This document shows positions 1-10,795 of a DNA stretch of 43,176 nt, one piece after another. The notes under the pieces are model-generated. The model saw nothing but the letters and a program-made list of their open reading frames with translations. It ran no database searches and had not been told where the DNA came from. The position numbers and the translations under genes are program-made. Positions within the stretch are counted from its first letter, which is position 1. Each line of letters starts with the position of its first letter. Where the stretch lies: the NCBI GenBank assembly GCA_049999805.1, contig JBNGIO010006380.1, forward strand, positions 34,593 through 77,768. Direction: 5' to 3'. The DNA comes from Folioceros fuciformis (lineage: Eukaryota > Anthocerotophyta > Anthocerotopsida > Anthocerotales).

Positions 1-501
1 CAACCGGGAAAGAATGTATCTAACCGTCCGAAATGTTTACACGTACGCACAATCGAGCAAGCACATTCAACAAAAGTACAGAAAGCACATCCCACAAGGA
101 TCCGGAATGAAAATCCGTGCATCTTTTCACACGTACGCACATGCATACCTGCATAAAACGCACGGAAAGGGCCGAGCACCCCTGCGCGCTTCATGCCATC
201 ACCCTGTGCCTTCGGAGGCTCAGCACTGACAAAACGCAGACCCTGTACAGCATGTGCTAGCCGAATCCTGTGGTCTTCGATCTGGTGTCTTCCATTCTCA
301 TGGAAGGGTCTCATAATCAGGCATACCTGATCCGAACTCGTTGTGCTGCATTCTCAATTGGTGGCTTTTGACCCATCTTGACCGTCCCCTTGGTATAAAG
401 TCGAGGGATGCTCTCAACAAATCCAGAGAGAAATTCGTACAAGGCTCTATGACACTTGCACTTTTCTCTCCGAGGGCTTGGTGAGGGATAGGAATTGAAG
501 C
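1..501. other. 3' flank of the ZOP1 gene, no gene seen
   Basis: This stretch lies downstream of the ZOP1 stop codon, which is on the minus strand. It should hold that gene's 3' UTR. Short open frames here have no recognisable domain, and I see no RNA gene or mobile element. Confidence 0.5.
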
Positions 502-2129
502 TTAGTAAGCTTGATACAATCCCAGCAAGGATTTTTCTCGCTCCTCTGTTCTTTTACGAGCAGCTTCTCTTGCAGCCAATGCTGCTGCCTCCGCAGCAGC
601 CTCCACAGGGGACACCCGGACGGATTTGTTCTGCCGTTTCCTTTTCCCTAGCGCTACGGAGGAAGCCACTCCTCGTGCTCCCCTTGCTGAAACTTGACTG
701 GAGTCCACCACAATGCTGGAGCTCGTTGCTTTCAAGGGTGGCGCGCTTACAGTACATGCTTGCTTAGAAACCTTCTTGGAGGAAGCAGGAGGACGTACTT
801 TCTCTGCGACAATAACTGGATCTGCAGCTGCTGTTTTCCCGGGTGACCCAGCAACGGCATCACCAGAGGCCTTCAGAGCTTCCTCTTGAGTGGTCCACTT
901 ACCTGCATTGGGCACAACCCCCACAATATCGTCAGGATAATTAACTTCAGTAGCAAACATACACTCCCAACACTAAAAGGGGTAGAGGGTGCACCACCTA
1001 AAATCTCACTGTAGTAAAGCTCTGTAACTGGGTCGTAAAAATAGCCGGTGGCAGAGTTGTAATGATATCCTGTTGTCGGATCATATGTCCACTCTGAAAC
1101 AGCTCAAGAAGAACAATGAAAGCCACTTGTAAGACTTTCAGATGAAAGGAGACATAGAAGAGCTCACAAAACTGGTGCAATGCTTACCACTAGCATCAGC
1201 CTCCGGCCTCACAGGTTCTGGAGAAACGGGGGTCGATACACCTTTCTTCTCCGGCGCAGGCAGCAAGCTTTCAGATGCTGGAGGCTCCGAAGGTCTGCTG
1301 CCCGCACTCTTTATGGCTGCCAAATCTCTTTCATAGCTCTTCAACGCTTGCTGCAGCAAAACAAACAACCCGTAAATTACACACACGGAAATGAGGCAGA
1401 CGAAGAGGACCAGCATCAAACGTAACTTAGCTGCCCATCCCAGTTCGATGTTACAGGGGCACACCAATTTGCCAGCTCAGCAAGTTGCACGCTCAAGTAC
1501 TGAACCACGGAAACGAGAGTTTAGGTTAGGCAACGAGTGGAGAGTTTAAAATCCATCCCTGAACGACGGGTTCAAGTTCAGAGATGGATTAAAAACTTCA
1601 GTCGGGCTCTCCCAACCAAACTGGTCACTGCAGCGCGACTTCGGGGGGAGGGGCCACATCTACGATACCACTGGACTTCAACTAGGGTTGGGACGGCACT
1701 ATCAAAAAGCCTTCGTGATGTGCAGGCTAGGACAGAGCAGAGGTGTCTCTCCAAAGTCGGGTGACGCCGTCCACACCAATCCAAGATCAAGGCAGCAGAG
1801 GTGAGGAACAGCATCACTTACTGCTTCAATTCGAGTCAAATCCTTCAAGGCCTGCTGCTGCTCCTTTTCCTTGGCCGCGGCATCCTTGCGCATAGCGGCC
1901 ACCCGTTTGGTAACATTGTCCTTGTGCCGTTGCCCGAACTCATGAGTTCGAATGTTTGCGGGGTTGTTGGCGATGAATATCTTGCAATAGTCGCACCACT
2001 TGTTGCCCTGGCTCACCCAGTACTGCAAAAAAAGAGCCACAACAAACAAACTGTAAGCAGAGGTTCCCGGCAAGTAGAGTTGTCACCGCAATGCCCTCAT
2101 CCTGCACGAAAAAACCAACCTCCGTCATC
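502..2129 (-). CDS. ZOP1: ZOP1-like U1-type zinc finger and OCRE protein, five exons
   Basis: The family is a nucleic-acid-binding pre-mRNA splicing factor, known in Arabidopsis for roles in splicing and RNA-directed DNA methylation. CDS exons on the minus strand are 2121-2129, 1822-2022, 1188-1350, 1010-1093 and 502-902, giving 285 codons. Exon 1 encodes only Met-Thr-Glu before a GT donor, and the next exon opens with YWVSQGNKWC, the usual family N-terminus; this fixes the start. A U1-type zinc finger follows (C13, C16, H30, H36). Then come a charged helix rich in Lys/Glu/Gln, an aromatic OCRE module at about residues 125-153 (WTYDPTTGYHYN, GYFYDP, YYS), and a C-terminus ending REAARKRTEEREKSLLGLY, again typical of ZOP1. 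Introns are about 91-471 bp with good donors (GTAAGT, GTAAGC, GTGAGA). The gene appears intact. The zinc finger, OCRE and tail together make the assignment firm; only UTR extent is unknown. Confidence 0.93.
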
Positions 2130-4383
2130 TTCCTCGGATCGGGGCAAGACCCTGCACCAGACAGTCGCTGCTTCAACCGAGTACCCGCCCCATAAACCCC
2201 GAAACCCTCGACCTCCCTTCCACCTCCTTTCTCAACCTGTTGCAGCTGCTGGCTTTCGAATCACGCAGGTCAAAGCACTTGCCAAGCCCGCGGATCGACT
2301 GCGATCAGATCGTGGATGTGCATCGGCCACAGTTTCTATGAAATCTTAGCATGCTCCACCGTTCGGCGGATCCTAGCACGGTACTTTCAAGCCCTAATTA
2401 TGTGATAGGTAGGAATATATCGTCTCAAGTTTTCAAGTGCCTCAAAAGGTCTTAGTTCACTCTAAAGACACTATGAGTCGTCTTAATTCCTAGAGGGCAA
2501 ATAATATTTGTTGATTGTTTATTTTAGGATATTTTATGGAATATCGGACAACCAGCAGTTCTTTTCTCAACCGAATGTTGTACGCTAATATTCCTTGGCT
2601 TCTTAGGACCCTACGCGTCTTCTTTTAGGGTCTTACGTCATCTCGTATACTTTCGTACTCTGCGGTTTGTTTTCTTGTGGACTGTTAAGAACAAACACCA
2701 TTCTTTTGTGGACCGGTCACAAACACACTAGTTTCTTTCTTCCTGATCTATAATGTTAAATTTTATTTTATTTCCGCAAACACAAATGGCTGAGACAAAG
2801 TGCTACATGCAAAGCCCTAGTACAACAACGTTAATTCCTCCACAATCATCATTCCCTTTGAAAGCAAATCACTACCCCTTGTTTTCGAGTTCAAACCTTC
2901 TAATTACAGCGTGGTCTAGTCAATGCCATATTATATGTGAGGGAATGGAAACATCACCTGCAACCCACCTTGCTACATGTGAATGCCCTAACTTGCAGTC
3001 ATCTCTACTTTGCAAGTATCCTCACCTCGTCATAGATTCCACTATTGGCTTGGCTACCCCTCTCCATCCTTGTCTCTTGTGCATCGCCATGCCTTTTAAT
3101 TTGTATGATGTTGAACATTGTACAACATCCCACATCTCCTTATGCAAATATTGTCAACCTTCATCTCCGTGGAGGTACACGATGGCCCTAAAGAAAAGGT
3201 GTGATGTAGGCACCACCTATATAGACAAATCACGCTTCGGAGACTCCCCGTCAGCACAGGCTATGCATAACATTCCAATGGAAAAATGCTTCTCCTCCTT
3301 CTAGTATGATTGCAAGCAAACCACCTTTGCATATGATTGCCGTAACTATAGGGTTTCTAGTTCTTGGGAAACATCCCTTCCACACGTGCAACCCCACCTC
3401 TCTAATGCCACCAACGCAATCCCCTTATGATTATCGCATGCTCTCCACCTTTGAGTGTGGGAGCAAGGGGAGGGGATGGAGCTCGCAAGGCACCCATCTC
3501 TGTGCAAGCGAACAAAGGCAGCAAAAGAGAAGAGGGTGGGGATAGCGAGTTCAGGAGCCCTGTGCACCAGAAAAACTTAGACAGTGATTGCGTAGGATTA
3601 GGTAGTGAAGACGAGACCATTAAGTGTGATGATGCCCTGAAGCAACAGAAGTGTGTGATGGGGAGCAAGAGGCTAGAGGCGGCATTGGTAGCCTCACGGT
3701 CACTATGATCGTATGGCTGTGGAGAACGTCCTTAGAGGTCTAGGCACAAGGGATGTTAATCTTGGGGTTGTCCACGGCGAGGCTCAAGGGGAAGGCACAC
3801 CAAGCAAACCTCTTGGAGTGGGAGTTTTGGAGGACGAAGCAACTGAGGGAGAACAGGATGGCTTCCCCCATGAAGGAACATGAGCAAGTCGTAAGGATTG
3901 AATAGGAGAGGGCGAGGCAACGCCCAAAATATTTGTCTCGCTAGCAGCTGGCAAGTGGGATTAGAACTAGGGAGAGCGGCTCGGAAAGTAGTATATGAAG
4001 GGAAGGGGGAGTTTGTGAGATGGAGGTAGTTGGATGTTTAATGCAAACAATACATCAATTAGAGGCTAAGGAGGTGCAGCTAAGAGGGAGAGGAGCGAAC
4101 CAACTTACCTCAAGAGCTGGAGGCTATGGAAGTAAGCATTTGCCTAACTGTGGGTAAGGGCGTAGGATTTAGGAAAGTACCGACAAAGAGTTGTGATGTG
4201 AACGAGAGCTCCTTCTATGGCTTAAATGTTGGAAGCACCTTGGAAACCCATGACTTAGAATTGTAAAAATATATATTAGAGACGGAGAAAAACCTAGAAC
4301 AAATGAGACAATGTGTTGGAAAGAAAAAATGTCTAGTTAGTGATGCCTAGGTCGGGATGCCTCGATGGCTGTGACCACATCGA
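2130..4383. other. Repeat-like intergenic block without a recognised gene
   Basis: This covers the upstream flank of ZOP1 and then about 2 kb that looks like decayed repeat DNA. Open frames at 2753-3304 and 3427-3708 on the plus strand match no family I know, and their composition (scattered Cys/His/Ser, no domain) does not look coding. The first 200 bp or so, pyrimidine-rich, probably holds the ZOP1 5' UTR and promoter. The Copia element is inserted at the right edge. Confidence 0.4.
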
Positions 4384-4388
4384 GATGC
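4384..4388. repeat. Target-site duplication GATGC, left copy
   Basis: GATGC directly precedes the left LTR and recurs directly after the right LTR at 9380-9384. Five base pairs is the usual duplication length for Copia elements. Confidence 0.85.
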
Positions 4389-4581
4389 TAAGGAAGTACA
4401 CGGTAGGTACGACTGTTTTTCTCTTATTGCAGACTTCTTACATATTACATTTAGGCTCCTGTGGTCATATGTGTGGGGGTGCAAGCGATCAATAAGGAGG
4501 TGCAATGGTTCAGGGATGGTGATGGGATGTGACTGTTCATGAGTGGTGTGAACTACTCAGGTCTCAGTTGGGTCTTCAACA
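4389..4581 (-). repeat. 3' LTR of the Copia element
   Basis: In element orientation it begins TGTTGAAGACCC and ends GTACTTCCTTA. It aligns end to end with the right LTR at 9187-9379. The inner end is not the usual CA: one copy ends TTA and the other TAA. Confidence 0.88.
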
Positions 4582-4592
4582 CTCCCGCTCAG
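4582..4592 (-). other. Polypurine tract next to the 3' LTR
   Basis: On the minus strand, TGAGCGGGAG immediately precedes the TGTTGAAG start of the 3' LTR. This is where plus-strand priming occurs in LTR elements. The tract is short and interrupted by one C. Confidence 0.55.
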
Positions 4593-4603
4593 TTCCAACC
4601 ATC

Positions 4604-5415
4604 TCATGAATGGTCCTTGCTTGTTGTGTCCACTAGTCCTAGGGATGTTATAAGTGACTCATGACGAATCCTACGTAAGGACTTTGTGAGCAAGTCTGCA
4701 AGGTTGGACTTTGTGGGGAGGTCGACCATTTTTACGATGCTCTCAGCTACCAACTGCCTGATGAAGTGGTAGGCTACTTCTATGTGCTTGGTTCTGGCAT
4801 GGAACCTGTCACCCTCTGTCAAGTGTATTGCTGTTGTATTGTCATAGCGTAGAATGGTGGGGTCGGACTACTCATGCCTGAGATCCTTCAAGATTTGTTT
4901 GCAATGAATGACCTCTCGACCTGCCTTTGACAATGCTTCATACTCAATCTTTGCACTGGACAATGAGATAGTAGCAAGCTTCTTGCTTGACCATGAGACT
5001 GCTTAGCCACCGAGGGTGAAAACATAAGCTGCAACGCTTCGTCGGGCATCAAGGTCAGACGCCCAGTCCGCATCTGCCCAGCCCTCAAAGTTGAGCTTGC
5101 CATCGGTGGATCTCTTGCAAGTGATTCCAGAGTGAGTAGTGCCCTTCAGGTACTGGTAGATTCTCTTTACGCACATACAGTGTGCCCTGCCAGCGTTAGG
5201 CATAAATTGTGCAACAACGGAGGCAGCATAGGAGATGTCCAACCGTGAAGGTAGATGAGGCTACCAACGGCACTCAAGTATGGCACCTTGGCCATGTCCT
5301 CGTTTTCAACTTCGGTAGTAGGGCAGTCATCAGCTCTGAGCTTCACTCCAGTGGGAAGCGGAGTTAGGGCAAGACGAGCATCTGCTAGCTTGAAATTGTC
5401 CAGAATTTTGAGCAC
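4604..5415 (-). pseudogene. Copia RNase H remnant
   Basis: Broken frames carry Copia RNase H signatures: MDISYAASVVAQF, then YLKGTTHSGITCK, then the DADWASDLDARRSVAAYVF block, and near the C-terminus the KSNLADLLTKSL segment. The pieces lie in at least two frames with internal stops. The domain follows reverse transcriptase, as expected, and ends close to the 3' LTR. Confidence 0.85.
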
Positions 5416-5424
5416 ATACTTAGA

Positions 5425-6643
5425 CTAAAGGAGAGTCAAGGTGCATTCTTGTCTATTCCGTCGAATTTGCACGCCGAAGCACAATTTTAGGGGTCGAAGA
5501 TCTCTCATTTTGAACTTAGCAGCAAGCATCTCCTTGACATCAACAAGCAGCTTTCCTGAGTCATTGGTAAACATAATGCAATCATCAACATACAGGGCCA
5601 GTGCCAAGAATGTCTCCCCTTCGCAGCAAGTATAAGTTCTGGTCCACTAGGGTCTTGACAAAGCCAAATTGAATGAGGTGGCCATCAATCAGCACATAAA
5701 ATTTAGTTGGTGATTACTTAAGCCCGTATAAGCCCTTGATTAGCTTGCAAACCTAGGTAGGCCTCTTGGGATCCACATACATTTGTGGCTACTCCATGTA
5801 ACTTTCCTTCTTTAGTGTGGGATAAAGAAAGGCTGTTGAAATGTTGAGTTGATGCACGTCAAGGTCGTACTCAGTTGCAATTGCCAGGAGGAGCCTAACT
5901 GAATGGGTAGTCACCATAGGTGCATAGATGTTATCTCCACAGTCAAGGCCAAGCCTTTGGCTGTAGCCCTTGACCATGAGTCTTGCTTTAAGTCTTTCTG
6001 TGGTTCCGTCGAACTTCAACTTACGTTTGAATGTCCACTTGCATTTAATTACCTTGCGACCGAGAGGAAGTGGGGTGAGCACCCATGTCTTCAACTGAAT
6101 GAGAGAGTCATATTCTTGCTGAACTGCCTTCATCCATCCTTCCTTGTCGGGTGATGCGAGTGCTTCTTCAAGAGTTGCGAGTTTCAGAACGTGAGTTGTA
6201 GTAAGGATCGCCCTTGCCATGAGGTTGGCAGGAGTAGTGTCGGTCTCAGTATCCGTCTCTATAGGCAGATTTTCCATTTCAGGAGCAATTGGAGCCGTAT
6301 CCACAGGAGTAGGTTGTGGTGGAGCAGGACCGGGTACGTGGTAATTGTCAAGGTAGGAAGGGCGACGGCGAGCCCTCGTTGATTGGTGCCTCTCAGGTAT
6401 GGTGGCTAGTGGATTTACGCTAGTAGGAGCAGGGTCGATTACTCTGGGTGGAACAGCAGCTTGGGGAGTTGGTGCTTGGCCTGCATCGACAGCTAGAGGG
6501 AGCAATGGGCCAATTTGAGCAGTAGGTTGGTGCACTGGTGGCTGCACAGCCTGAGGAATTGAGGCAGCTTGGTGCACCGGCGGAGGTTGAATTTCGGAGA
6601 GCTCAATTATTTGAGCAGCAGGTTGATGTACTAGTGGCAACAC
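5425..6643 (-). pseudogene. Copia reverse transcriptase remnant
   Basis: The N-terminal part (5789-6643) has the Copia RT start, with the WMKAVQQEYDSL and KCKWTFKRKLKFDG blocks. The second part (5425-5607) carries the ALYVDDCIMF catalytic box. Frameshifts separate the two. The first catalytic segment, normally Asp-Val-Lys-Thr-Ala-Phe, reads Asn-Ile-Ser-Thr-Ala-Phe, so the metal-binding aspartate is lost. Upstream is a Pro/Gln/His-rich linker containing a 96-bp repeat. Confidence 0.88.
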
Positions 6644-6708
6644 AGCCTAAGGAACTTGGGCAGCTTGGTGCACCGGCGGAGGCTGAATTCTGGAGAGCTC
6701 AATTTCAA
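6547..6708 (-). repeat. 96-bp tandem repeat in the integrase-RT linker
   Basis: One full unit starts at 6547 and a second, partial unit starts at 6643. Both contain the stretch encoding IQPPPVHQAA on the minus strand. The unit is 32 codons, so the repeat kept frame when it formed. Confidence 0.75.
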
Positions 6709-6864
6709 CCATATTCTCCTCCTCATTACGAGCGGGGTTGTTGAGGTCAGGATAGGAGCCAATTAGGCTCCCGCTGTTTTCTGGGGCATCAAGGTGCTCG
6801 CGAACATAGACGCTCCGAGATTTTGTGATTTGGTGTGAGGTTGCGTGAACAAGCTTATATCCTT

Positions 6865-7422
6865 TCACACCATCAGCTCTAAGACCCTCCATGGGAATCC
6901 ATGAATAAGCATTAGCCCCAAAGATCCGAAGAGGGAGAGAGAGGACCTGTGGCCAGTCCAAGCCTCAAACGGGGTGTGTGTTGGGAGAGCAAAGGTAGGT
7001 AGTGGGTTTAACAAGTGTGTTGCAGTAGAGACGGTCTCAGTCCAGTAACCGTGTGACATAGAAGCATGTGAGAGCATGGCCCTCGCCATCTTCTGAAGCC
7101 TTTGGTTGCAATTTTCGGCCACACCATTTTGCGCATGGGCATAAGGGACGGTGACTTGTCGAGTGATGCCTCGTTTTGTAAGCTAGGAGTTAAATTCCCC
7201 GGAGAGGAATTCGCCTCCTCCATCCAAGCGAACACTCTTGAGCTTGTGGTCGGTCTGAAGTTCAGCCATAGCATGGAACTCCTTGAACTTAGTAAAGGCT
7301 TCACTCTTCAGCCGAAGAAAGTAGGTATGGATCATACGAGACTTGTCATTGATGACAGGCATAAAGTAGGAGGCTCCTCCAAATGAATGTGTGGACATGG
7401 GCCTGCAGAGATCAATGTGCAC
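6865..7422 (-). pseudogene. Copia integrase core remnant
   Basis: One frame, interrupted by a stop at 7183-7185, carries the integrase core: HIDLCRPMSTHSFGGASYF, the VRLDGGGEFLSGEF segment (normally D-N-G-G-E-F), then VAENCNQRLQKMARAML with the third acidic residue. The first and last catalytic positions can be recognised. The Asn of the central motif is replaced by Gly. Confidence 0.85.
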
Positions 7423-7756
7423 CAGCTCAAGTCACTTGGTGGCACAAGAAGAGGAAGCACGTGGGTATGACGCTTCCTTACTTTTTCCTAGCAGATAGCC
7501 TTTCACAGAATAGAGAGTCACTAAACTTCGGAAGGGGTTCAGCACAAAGTTCGCTGGCTTTCATTTCCTTCATACACCTCAAGCTGGGGTGACCTAAACG
7601 TAGGTGCCAAAGCTTGGTTATCTCTACCTTTGTCGAGGTTTGGGCTAGATGAGTTGTTCCTAGAAGAGAGGAGGCTGCTAAGAGGTAGAGCCTGTCTTCC
7701 TTTAATCCGTGGCATGTAACATCAACGGGGTTATCATGGGGACAAATCTCGTATTT

Positions 7757-8188
7757 CTAAGCTTTGAAGTGAACCTCGTATTGCTTGTCATCCGTTAGAG
7801 TGCTCACAGACACCAAGTTCTTGCTGACCTTGGGCACATGGAGCACGTCTGAAAGTAATATTGTGCCTCTAGTGCTGCACTGTAGGGTAACTATGCCAAT
7901 GCCAATAACTTTTGCAAACTTTTTGTCAGCCACATAAATTGATCCTCCTCCATGGGTACGATAGGTGCTGAAACAATTACGGCCTTTACACACATGAGGT
8001 GATGCACCGCTGTCCAAGTACCAGGAGGAGCAGCTTCTAGTGGTGATGGTCAGCGTGGTTATCATAATTGTTGGAGGGTTTTGCTGTGTAAGTTGAGCAC
8101 TTGGGGAACCTAGTTTCCTTGGTTCACCGGCTTGCTTGCTGCGGCACTCCCATTCATAGTGCCCTAGCTTCCTACACCAGTTGCAGTT
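7757..8188 (-). pseudogene. Copia zinc knuckle and aspartic protease
   Basis: A CX2CX4HX4C zinc knuckle (NCNWCRKLGHYEWEC) lies at 8144-8188. It is in frame with a retropepsin starting SSWYLDSGASPHVC at about 8030, where DSG is the catalytic triad. The tail, SDVLHVPKVSKNLVSVSTL, is the usual Copia protease C-terminus. It is out of frame with the preceding gag segment, so a frameshift lies between about 8189 and 8221. Confidence 0.88.
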
Positions 8189-8220
8189 CCCCTTATGACG
8201 GGGGTTAGCAGGGCTTGATC

Positions 8221-8739
8221 CTAGGGAAGAGCCTTCCCCTCCCCTCCTGCTTTGCCTATTCCTGTTTCGCGTTTGTCTCCTTCTGTTAGAACATGAGGTG
8301 AAGAGGGCTTGTGCTCTTGGATGGACTCTTGGATGGTTGCACTCTTGGATGGACCCCTAACAGAGTCCTCCTCAATAATTTTAGTGATGACCTCCGAGAG
8401 AGTCATGAGTTCTCCTAGCTTCAACTTCTTCGCATGTGCAGACTGCTTCATGAGGCCGTTCTGGGTTCCAACAAATGTCCTCGAGCTTGGCGGCAGGGTC
8501 ATCAAGAGGGTTATGGCTGCCTGATCCTCTGTTAGGGTAGTTTCGCAGGAGGCCAATCTTGCTCTTAATGTGCGGAAAGTGCTGAGGTGTGCTTGGATGC
8601 TTTCCCCATCCTTATATCTAAGGTTGTGGAAATTCCGTGTTGTAGTGGCAGAGTGTTGGGCGTCAGTGGCTTCGAACATCTGAGTAAACCGTTCCCAGAT
8701 AGTTTGCACCACCAGTAGCGACGCCTGCACCGCCGACAA
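8221..8739 (-). pseudogene. Copia gag remnant, N-terminus missing
   Basis: The frame matches the gag UBN2-type region (FHNLRYKDGESIQAHLSTF, LRARLASC, ITLLMTLPPSS). A complete Copia gag has about 80 more residues before this, including the part that usually follows a start like MSSFGG. Here a possible MSSFGG start near 8770 is only about 30 codons upstream and in another frame. This suggests an internal deletion. Confidence 0.8.
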
Positions 8740-9174
8740 TGACTCCGTTGGCTCCTCCGAATGAGGACATGGTTAGGGTTTTTTTTTCTTCACGGGGCTT
8801 CAACGCTGATGGGAGCGATGGCTTGGACCAAGATTGGATGGGGCCTCACACACTTGGAGGAGGTCTCTCACGTCTCTCAAGATGATGCCGAGGAGGGTAC
8901 GCAGTAGGCGAGTCTTGGGATGCACCTTATTTTTGAGTTGGTAGAGCTTCCTCAGCATGCGGTTGTCAAAGATAGGAAATTTGCTCTGTCTTGGATTTGT
9001 GGCTACTTGTTCGATTCTTTTCACGGGTTTGCATTTGCACCTTAGAACACCGTGAGGGGAATAGGTTAATTGGGGAGTCCGGTGTTCCTCATGAGTCGAT
9101 CTTGCCCACGACCGGGCTCCCCTGCCACGAGCCATGAGATGACAATCCTTTTCAATGGCATGTCTAATGCTCAT

Positions 9175-9186
9175 GCTCTGATACCA
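9175..9186 (-). other. Primer binding site for initiator Met tRNA
   Basis: TGGTATCAGAGC on the minus strand directly abuts the 3' end of the right LTR. It is the standard Copia site complementary to the 3' end of tRNA-iMet. It proves that the right LTR is the 5' LTR and that the element runs on the minus strand. Confidence 0.93.
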
Positions 9187-9379
9187 TTAGGAAGTACACA
9201 GTAGGTACGACTGTTTTTCTCCTATTGCAGATTTCTTACATATTACATTTAGGCTCTTGTGGTCATATGTGTGTGGGTGACGGCGATCAGTGAGGTGGTG
9301 CGACGGTTCAGGGATGGTGATGGGATGTGACTGTTCATGAGTGGTATGAACTGTTCACGTGTTAGTTGGGTCTTCAACA
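9187..9379 (-). repeat. 5' LTR of the Copia element
   Basis: It is 193 bp and pairs with 4389-4581. In element orientation it begins TGTTGAAGACCC and ends GTACTTCCTAA, followed at once by the primer binding site. Confidence 0.9.
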
Positions 9380-9384
9380 GATGC
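9380..9384. repeat. Target-site duplication GATGC, right copy
   Basis: It matches 4384-4388 exactly and directly follows the right LTR. Confidence 0.85.
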
Positions 9385-10550
9385 CCTGGATGGCCGCACA
9401 CTACGGATGTAGACATGTTTGTAAAGGTGAGGAATATGGATTGCAGGTGGAAAACTAATTGGGCTTTAGGGTTCCACATCATATTACGTATTGTTCTACG
9501 ATTGGGACTTTTCTTTCTTTTTGTCATTGCTACCCTAGTGAAGAAATCAGGAATAATGAACATTTTTTTTTATGGTCTATAACTTTCTTTCTTCTCCATG
9601 CATAAGCTAGTTTATGTTATTTTTCCCCCACATAATGCAGGAAACTCTCGGACCTTGGTTTGCAGTTGTAGATAGTCTCTTTAAACTATGTTGACCCTGT
9701 AGATTGCCTTGTAGAGTGGGTAGAACTTGCAAATTGTCCTTACACTATGGGTTATAGATTGTCCCAGTACTCTATGGTGTAGATGCTTCATGTAGAGTGC
9801 CTTGCGAATGGTCTATGCACACTATGTTCCATAGTGTCCCTGTAGATTTTCGTGCAAATTGCCAACCATTGTAGGTGTCACGCTCTTACACAGCCTAGGG
9901 TGAGCAACCGTAGGTAGGAATTGGGGGGTTTGATCTTAACTATGGGTGTCGTGTAGTTGGGCTTGCATATGGCCTTCAGGGTAGTAAGAGTAGGGCATAG
10001 TTGCTGATCCTAATTGTTGATTTTCTTGTAAATGGTCGGTCTAGATTACTTCACAGATGGCCTTGCACCTTTAGGTTGTAGAGAACAAATGCAACCTATA
10101 CTTGAGGATTACATACGTAGGTTGCCTTGTTGTTTGCATTGCAGATTTCATGTTGCCCTACAATTTGTGGGTGCGGATTGCCTTGGTACAGGCATACAAT
10201 TGCATATTGCCTTGCAGGTTGCATATTTCAATCGTAGTCGTTGAAAATGCGTTACACACCCTTGCGTGTGTTGTCCAAGCCTTACATGTTGCTTGTGACA
10301 ATGCATATGCAAAGGGCTTGGAGGGTATGAACTTCCTCCACGACATGCATTGGCTTCATCTGGCTTTAATGACATTGTGTAGAGAGTGCAAGAGCAAGAT
10401 GGAGGCCTTGAAGGTGTACCTGCAGCCATGGATAGAGGAGGAGGCCACTCCATTGGCATGGAGCGGTATTTGCCTTCTCTGGTCTTTGCAGTAGTGTGGA
10501 GTCTTCCCATAAAGGCCTATAGTGTCTATGACTCTATCCCTAAATTGTTG

Positions 10551-10563
10551 TTAGGGTTTAGGG
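10551..10563 (+). repeat. Telomere-like motif TTAGGGTTTAGGG
   Basis: These are two plant-type TTTAGGG units. Short interstitial copies (teloboxes) are common near plant promoters. Confidence 0.6.
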
Positions 10564-10776
10564 TCATTTACCTTCACATGCTTGGAATAAAGATTGTATG
10601 GTTCCATTCTCTCTGCATTTGTAACACGGCCATTGCCTCTAGGGAGATGGACTCGGCAGACCATTGCCTAGAGGGAAATGGACTTGGTCCTCTAGATGGA
10701 GGTGACAACGAAAATGGGGACTTGGTTCGCATCCTATGCCCTTGATCCCTAAAAACCATCATGAGATTGTTTGAGG

Positions 10777-10795
10777 AACCCTAAACCCTAAACCC
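10777..10795 (-). repeat. Telomere-like motif (CCCTAAA), about 2.7 units
   Basis: AACCCTAAACCCTAAACCC lies 214 bp after the TTAGGG copy and in the opposite orientation. It is far too short to be a telomere. Confidence 0.65.

Larger units (their letters stand above)
4389..9379 (-). mobile_element. Degenerate Ty1/Copia LTR retrotransposon
   Basis: The element is 4991 bp, read on the minus strand, with 193-bp LTRs at both ends, a 5-bp target duplication, a tRNA-iMet-type primer binding site next to the right (5') LTR and a purine-rich tract next to the left (3') LTR. Domain order is gag, zinc knuckle, protease, integrase, reverse transcriptase, RNase H. Integrase before reverse transcriptase is diagnostic of Copia. 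Coding capacity is lost: gag and protease lie in different frames, stops interrupt integrase and the integrase-RT linker, RT and RNase H are split over several frames, and the first catalytic aspartate region of RT is altered. The LTRs differ at roughly 20 of 193 positions by eye, so insertion is old. It sits in non-genic DNA between ZOP1 and the HAD gene. Confidence 0.93.

Noticed and set aside
2753-3304. Plus-strand frame of 183 codons as a gene
   Set aside because: There is no recognisable domain, it lies in repeat-like DNA, and no splice partners are visible.
10777-10795. Chromosome end or telomere
   Set aside because: There are fewer than three units, with ordinary genes on both sides.
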